Shown here: piece by piece, positions 59,411-64,000 of the stretch
Layout of the letters: each line of letters opens with the position of its first letter
Position numbering within the stretch: the first letter of the stretch is position 1
DNA from: Variovorax paradoxus
Lineage (GTDB): Bacteria; Pseudomonadota; Gammaproteobacteria; Burkholderiales; Burkholderiaceae_C
Direction: 5' to 3'
Length of the DNA: 64,000 bases
Assembly (NCBI RefSeq): GCF_902712855.1
Contig: NZ_LR743507.1
Span: 4,760,001-4,824,000 of the forward strand
Notes under the pieces: generated by a model
Database searches by the model: none
The model's input: only the letters and a program-made list of their open reading frames with translations
What the model was told of the DNA's origin: nothing
Program-made: the position numbers and the translations under genes

Positions 59411-60502
59411 TCAGGTGTTCTTGCTGATCGAGATGGTCGGGAACTTCGAGGAGAAGTCCTTCGCCTTCTCGGCGATGCCCACCGCCACGCGGCGCGCCAC
59501 TTCCCTGTAGATGCCGGCCACGTCGCCCTCGGGATCGGACACCACGGTGGGTGCGCCGCTGTCGGCCTGCAGTCGGATCCTGATGTCCAGCGGCAGCGCG
59601 CCGAGGTATTCCATGCCGTATTCGGCCGCCATCTTCCTGCCGCCGTCGGCGCCGAAGATGTGCTCGGCATGGCCGCAGTTCGAGCAGATGTGCACCGCCA
59701 TGTTCTCCACGATGCCCAGGATCGGCACGCCGACCTTCTCGAACATCTTGATGCCCTTCTTCGCATCGAGCAGCGCGATGTCCTGCGGCGTGGTGACGAT
59801 CACCGCGCCCGTCATCGGCACGCGCTGGCTCAGCGTGAGCTGGATGTCGCCGGTGCCCGGTGGCATGTCGACGATCAGGTAGTCGAGGTCCTTCCAGTTG
59901 GTCTGGCGCAGCAGCTGCTCCAGCGCCTGCGTGGCCATCGGGCCGCGCCAGATCATGGCCTGGTCGGCATCGACCAGGAAGCCGATCGACATCACCTGCA
60001 CGCCGTGGCGCTCCATCGGCTCCATGGTCTTGCCGTCGGCGCTGTCGGGGCGGCCCTCGATGCCCATCATCATGGGCTGGCTCGGGCCGTAGATGTCGGC
60101 GTCCAGCAGGCCCACGGTGGCGCCTTCCGACGCCAGCGCCAGCGCGAGGTTGGCGGCCGTGGTGCTCTTGCCCACGCCGCCCTTGCCCGAGGCCACCGCG
60201 ATGATGTTCTTCACGTTGGGCATCAGCTGCACGCCGCGCTGCACCGCGTGGCTGATGACCTTGGTGACGATGTTGACCGACACGTTCTGCACGCCGGGCA
60301 CCGCCTTGGCGGCCGCCACCAGCGACTTGCGGATGGCCGCGTGCTGGCTGCGGGCGGGGTAGCCGAGCTCGAGGTCGAACGAGACGTCACCCTCGGCGAC
60401 CTGCAGGTTCCTGAGCGACCGGCTCGCCACGAATTCCTTGCCGGTGTTGGGGTCCGTGACGGCCTTGAGCGCGTCCATGAGCCCTTCTGGGGTGAGTGCC
60501 AT
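59411..60502 (-). CDS. apbC: Iron-sulfur cluster carrier protein ApbC/Mrp
   Basis: 363-residue P-loop ATPase that holds and delivers 4Fe-4S clusters. An N-terminal DUF59 domain (KAVTDPNTGKEFVASRSLRN) precedes the deviant Walker A SGKGGVGKST, Walker B-type DMPPGTGDIQLTL, and the cluster-binding pair in HICSNCGH. Supplying clusters to the iron-sulfur subunits of the formate dehydrogenases is a possible contribution, though Mrp is a general factor. Divergent from the patatin gene by 95 bp. Confidence 0.95.
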   Translation of the reverse strand: MALTPEGLMDALKAVTDPNTGKEFVASRSLRNLQVAEGDVSFDLELGYPARSQHAAIRKSLVAAAKAVPGVQNVSVNIVTKVISHAVQRGVQLMPNVKNIIAVASGKGGVGKSTTAANLALALASEGATVGLLDADIYGPSQPMMMGIEGRPDSADGKTMEPMERHGVQVMSIGFLVDADQAMIWRGPMATQALEQLLRQTNWKDLDYLIVDMPPGTGDIQLTLSQRVPMTGAVIVTTPQDIALLDAKKGIKMFEKVGVPILGIVENMAVHICSNCGHAEHIFGADGGRKMAAEYGMEYLGALPLDIRIRLQADSGAPTVVSDPEGDVAGIYREVARRVAVGIAEKAKDFSSKFPTISISKNT

Positions 60503-60597
60503 TGATCAAACTCCTGAATGGCCGGTAGTCTAAGGGGCTCTCCAGGGCCGCATCCGATGGCTGCGCAATAGCCCGACAAGCCCGCCAACCAACAAGA

Positions 60598-61800
60598 ATG
60601 AGAATGACAGAGACAAGCCCCGTCACCGGACTGCTGCTCACCGGAGGCGGCGCACGGGCCGCCTACCAGGTCGGCGTGCTGCAGGCCATCGCCGAGATCC
60701 GGCGCAGCGCCGGCGCCAGGGTCACCGGCACCGCCAACCCCTTCCACGTGATCACCGGCACCTCCGCCGGCGCCATCAATGCAGCGGCGCTGGCCTGCGG
60801 CAGCGACAACTTCGACCGCGTGGTGGCGCACATCGCCGAGGTGTGGGGCCAGTTCCGCGCCGAGCAGGTGTACCGCGCCGATTCGCTGTCCGTCATCGGC
60901 AGCGGCGCGCGCTGGCGCATGCTGCTCGGCCTCGGGCGCTTCGCGGCGAACTGGATGCGCATCAAGCCGAAGTCGCTGCTCGACAACCGGCCGCTGGCCG
61001 AGCTGCTGCAGCGAATGGTGCCGCTGGACCGCCTGCCCAGGCTCATGGAACAGGGCCACGTGCATGCGCTGGCCGTGACGGCCTCGAGCTACAGCTCCGG
61101 CGAGCACGTGACCTTCTTCGAGGCGGCCGTGCCGATGGAGCCCTGGGTGCGCTCGCAGCGGCTGTCGGTGCGCGACCGCATCACGCACCACCACCTGCTG
61201 GCCTCGTCGGCCATTCCCTTCGTGTTCCCGGCCACCGCCCTGCCGATGCAGGGCCACACCGAATACTTCGGCGACGGCTCGATGCGGCAGTCGGCGCCCA
61301 TTGCCGCGGCCATCCACCTGGGCGCGCAGCGCATCCTGGTGATCGGCGCGGGCCGCATGCACGAGCCGCGCGACACGGCCGCCCCCAACACCCACAGCGG
61401 CTACCCGACCATGGCGCAGATCGCGGGCCATGCGCTGTCGAGCATCTTCCTGGACGCGCTCGCGGTCGACATCGAGCGCCTGCGCCGCATCAACCACACG
61501 CTGGGGCTGATTCCCGAGGAGGTGCGCGCGTCGAGCTCGCTGCGTCCGCTCGACCTGCTGGTGATCTCGCCGTCGGAGCGGCTCGACGTGATCGCGGCGC
61601 GCCATGTCGACGCCCTGCCCGGCGCGGTGCGGCACCTGCTGGGCGGCTCGAAGGTGGCGGCCGACGTGAAAGGCGGCGCGCTGGCCAGCTACCTGCTGTT
61701 CGAGGCGGCCTACACGCGCGACCTGATGGCGCTCGGGCGCACCGACGCCATGAAGCAGCGCGACGAGGTGCTGCGCTTCTTCGGCTGGGCGCCGGCCTGA
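60598..61800 (+). CDS. Patatin-like phospholipase
   Basis: 400-residue lipid acyl hydrolase with a Ser-Asp dyad. The oxyanion loop is LTGGGARAAYQVGVLQ, the nucleophile Ser56 lies in GTSAGAINAA, and the Asp in FGDGSMRQSAP. These are the bacterial RssA/ExoU-like marks. A C-terminal helical extension (about 270-400) is typical of the long bacterial form. Starts at 60598 and 60604 are equally possible. No signal peptide, so it probably acts on the inner face of the membrane. Confidence 0.88.
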   Translation: MRMTETSPVTGLLLTGGGARAAYQVGVLQAIAEIRRSAGARVTGTANPFHVITGTSAGAINAAALACGSDNFDRVVAHIAEVWGQFRAEQVYRADSLSVIGSGARWRMLLGLGRFAANWMRIKPKSLLDNRPLAELLQRMVPLDRLPRLMEQGHVHALAVTASSYSSGEHVTFFEAAVPMEPWVRSQRLSVRDRITHHHLLASSAIPFVFPATALPMQGHTEYFGDGSMRQSAPIAAAIHLGAQRILVIGAGRMHEPRDTAAPNTHSGYPTMAQIAGHALSSIFLDALAVDIERLRRINHTLGLIPEEVRASSSLRPLDLLVISPSERLDVIAARHVDALPGAVRHLLGGSKVAADVKGGALASYLLFEAAYTRDLMALGRTDAMKQRDEVLRFFGWAPA

Positions 61801-61807
61801 CCGCGCC

Positions 61808-63607
61808 TCAGCGGGCTGCGGGCCACGCGGACACCAGCGACGACATCGTCTGCAGCAGCTTCTCGGCCGCCACCGGCTTGAACAGCACCGGCACGCCCGA
61901 CTCGCGCACGCGCTGCAGCCGGTGCGGCGCCGTCTCGCCGGTCACGAGCAGCAGCGGCACCCGGCCGTCGAGCCGCTGCTGCAGCCGCAGCCCGGCATCG
62001 AGTCCGTCCGCGCCGTCGGCCAGCCGGTAGTCGCACAGCAGCATGTCGAAGGGCTGGCGCTCGGCCTCGGCGCGCGCCAGTTCTTCCTCCGCGCCGGCTT
62101 CGTCGGCCACGGTGCACACGTCGATCGCATGGAAGTGCAGCAGGCCCGCCATGGCGGCGCGGATGTCGGCTTCGTCGTCGACCAGCAGCACCCGGCGCGG
62201 CAAGGCCGCCGGCACGCCGGCGGGCGGCGACTGCGAGGCCGCTTCGCTCGGCACGCTCGCCGCCACGCCCAGCGGCGCTTCGGCGCGCGGCACCACCACG
62301 CGGAAATGCGTGCCGCGGCCGAAGCGCGAATGCAGCTCCACCGGATGGCCCAGCAGGCGCGACAGCCGCTGCACGATCGACAGCCCGATGCCCAGCCCGC
62401 GCGTGCGGTCGCGCCCCGGATTCCCCACTTGGTAGAACTCTTCGAAGATCCGGCCCGACTGTTCCGGCGCGATGCCCATGCCACTGTCGCGCACCTCGAT
62501 CCACACCGCGTCGCCGCGCTCGCGCGCCATGACCGTGACACCGCCGCGCGCGGTGTACTTCAGCGCGTTGTCGACCAGGTTCGACAGCATGCGGTGCAGC
62601 AGCTCGGGATCGCTGCGCACCCACAGGCGGCTCGCACGCACACGCAGCTGCAGCGCCTTCTGCTCGGCCGACGGCCCGAAGGTGAAGTTCATCCGCAGGA
62701 ACAGCGCGTCGAGCTGCACCGGACGCACGACGGGCGTGACCACGCCGGCATCGAGGCGCGACACGTCGAGCATGGTGTCCAGCGACATGCCCAGCGCATC
62801 GACGGCGCGCATCAGCCGCTCGGCGTTGCGGCCCTCGGGCCGGTCGCTCAGCTCGTTGCGCAGCGCCGCACCGAACAGCGCGATGGCGTGCAGCGGCTGC
62901 CGCAGGTCATGGCTGGCGGTGCCCAGGAAGCGGGTCTTCTCGGCGCTGGCGCGCTCGGTGGCGGCGATCTGCTCGCCCAGCCGTGCCGCGAGGGCCTCGT
63001 GCTCGAAGCGCAGGATCAGCGCGTCGGTGAGGATGCGGTTCTGCTTGATGCCGGTGCGCAGGGTCAGGCCCAGGTGGGCCGCGCCGAAGGCCGCAAGAAA
63101 GACGTGCAGCGCATCGCGCTGCCAGGCCAGCGCCGCGATCAGGCCCAGCATCATGGGCAGCCCGTAGCCGAACAGCGCCGGCTTCAGCGGCCACAGCGCC
63201 TGCATGGCACGGGTCCAGCTGCTCATGATGACCACCACCAGCAGCGCGGTGATGGGCAGGTTGTCGTTCGAGATCACGAACATCGGCGCCGGTGCCGTGG
63301 CACAGCTCACCATGGTGACCAGCCGCGTGTACTTGCGCGCCCAGTGCCGGCTGTCGGCCGCGGCGATGCCGGCGTGCCAGCCCAGCGTGAACAGGGCGTA
63401 CAGGTCGACCATCGTGATCAGCGCCAGCCAGAACAGCGCCCACTGCGTGCCGTACTGCCAGTAGAACGCGACGCCCAGCGCCCAGGCGAAGCACAGATGC
63501 GCGCTGATGGAGACCCGCCGCGAGGCATACACCGAGGCCACGTGCTCGCGCAGCACGCGCTGGTCGAGATCGCTGTGGATGAAGGGTTCGCCTGCCGCCG
63601 GGGTCAT
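61808..63607 (-). CDS. Hybrid sensor histidine kinase with C-terminal receiver
   Basis: 599-residue membrane kinase. About five or six helices (residues 35-185) form the sensor. The kinase H-box is GTASHDLRQPLHAI with His233, and the ATPase has NLVDNALKYTARGG, DSGMGIAPEQ and GLGIGLSIVQRL. A C-terminal receiver domain (about 465-590) carries VDDEADIRAA, the phospho-acceptor Asp in LLCDYRL, and VLFKPV. No response regulator gene is next to it. The signal sensed is unknown. Confidence 0.9.
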   Translation of the reverse strand: MTPAAGEPFIHSDLDQRVLREHVASVYASRRVSISAHLCFAWALGVAFYWQYGTQWALFWLALITMVDLYALFTLGWHAGIAAADSRHWARKYTRLVTMVSCATAPAPMFVISNDNLPITALLVVVIMSSWTRAMQALWPLKPALFGYGLPMMLGLIAALAWQRDALHVFLAAFGAAHLGLTLRTGIKQNRILTDALILRFEHEALAARLGEQIAATERASAEKTRFLGTASHDLRQPLHAIALFGAALRNELSDRPEGRNAERLMRAVDALGMSLDTMLDVSRLDAGVVTPVVRPVQLDALFLRMNFTFGPSAEQKALQLRVRASRLWVRSDPELLHRMLSNLVDNALKYTARGGVTVMARERGDAVWIEVRDSGMGIAPEQSGRIFEEFYQVGNPGRDRTRGLGIGLSIVQRLSRLLGHPVELHSRFGRGTHFRVVVPRAEAPLGVAASVPSEAASQSPPAGVPAALPRRVLLVDDEADIRAAMAGLLHFHAIDVCTVADEAGAEEELARAEAERQPFDMLLCDYRLADGADGLDAGLRLQQRLDGRVPLLLVTGETAPHRLQRVRESGVPVLFKPVAAEKLLQTMSSLVSAWPAAR

Positions 63608-63651
63608 GCGCCGATGCTATCGGCGACCCGCTGCGGCGACAGTGCCATTGG

Positions 63652-64000
63652 TCATGGCCCCCGCGGGGGCTCGTCCGCCAGCGCCAGCAGCACGTCGAGC
63701 AGCACATTGGCGCCCTGCAACAGGTCCGCCGGCGCAGTGTGTTCCTTCGGGTTGTGGCTGATGCCGCGCACGCTCGGCACGAAAACCATGGCCGCCGGGC
63801 AGATGCGGGCCATCATCTGCGCGTCGTGCCCCGCGCCCGAGGTCATGCGCCGGACGGGCAGCCCGCGCGCGTGGGCGGATGCCTCGATCCGGCGCACCAG
63901 GCGTTCGTCGAACTTCACGGGCTCGAAGCGGGCCAGCCGGCGGGCCTCGATGGCCACGCCTTCCTGCTGTTCGAGCGCGCGCAGGAAGGCGTCCAGCTCG
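63652..64000 (-). CDS. M20-family Zn-dependent amidohydrolase (allantoate/N-carbamoyl amino-acid hydrolase type), 5' end outside window
   Basis: C-terminal 116 codons only; the frame runs off the right edge. The stretch MTSGAGHDAQMMAR provides a zinc-ligand His and SVRGISHNPKEHT another, as in HyuC and AllC enzymes that hydrolyse N-carbamoyl amino acids, allantoate or ureidoglycine. The visible end ADLLQGANVLLDVLLALAD is the usual C-terminal helix. The precise substrate cannot be chosen from this part. Confidence 0.82.
   Translation of the reverse strand, partial: ELDAFLRALEQQEGVAIEARRLARFEPVKFDERLVRRIEASAHARGLPVRRMTSGAGHDAQMMARICPAAMVFVPSVRGISHNPKEHTAPADLLQGANVLLDVLLALADEPPRGP

Overview
The window is a GC-rich, densely packed bacterial chromosome segment. 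Codon use, a RegB/RegA pair beside a bo3 oxidase operon, FabV, OFA and MHS-type transporters, and GC-rich intergenic palindromes suggest a betaproteobacterium of the Comamonadaceae, most like Variovorax. That placement is inference from gene content, not from a marker gene. I see no rRNA, phage, IS element or CRISPR array. One tRNA, selenocysteinyl-tRNA, is present.

Left part (1-31 kb) is general metabolism and respiration: a CpdB-type nucleotidase/phosphodiesterase (cut by the left edge), an FAD reductase, a truncated haemoglobin, FabV, a polar amino-acid ABC transporter with a 2-oxoglutarate dioxygenase, a HAD phosphatase, an MHS-type transporter, and cyoABCD-SURF1-regB-regA, which reads as one operon coupling a quinol oxidase to its likely redox regulator. 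Then come a HlyIII-like protein, SlyX, two SDRs and two LysR regulators, an MFS exporter, a Phd/RelE-type toxin-antitoxin pair, an OLD-like ATPase that lacks its nuclease domain, and a YbbP-type permease.

Right part (31-58 kb) is the notable region. It gathers almost everything needed to make and run a selenocysteine-containing formate dehydrogenase: the three-subunit FDH-N/O type enzyme with an in-frame UGA and a SECIS-like hairpin, FdhE, SelA, SelB, tRNA-Sec, SelD, a four-gene PhnD/PhnC/PhnE-type ABC importer, MnmH (tRNA 2-selenouridine synthase), FdhD, a second FdhF/YdeP-type molybdoenzyme, modBAC, a ModE-like regulator, a small molybdopterin-domain lipoprotein and an oxalate/formate-type antiporter with a LysR regulator. 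Selenium activation, tRNA loading, molybdenum uptake, cofactor sulfuration and possible substrate transport thus sit side by side. The importer between selD and mnmH is a strong candidate for selenium-oxyanion uptake.

The last part (58-64 kb) holds ApbC/Mrp, a patatin-like lipase, a hybrid sensor kinase and the end of an M20-family amidohydrolase (cut by the right edge).

Two families of GC-rich non-coding repeats (about 80-100 bp and about 110-120 bp) recur at gene junctions, several of them inside operons and some in tandem arrays of three. Two promoters, those of the YdeP-type gene and the antiporter gene, share a 33-bp element with 26 identical positions, and the formate dehydrogenase operon has a perfect palindrome over its predicted -10 box.
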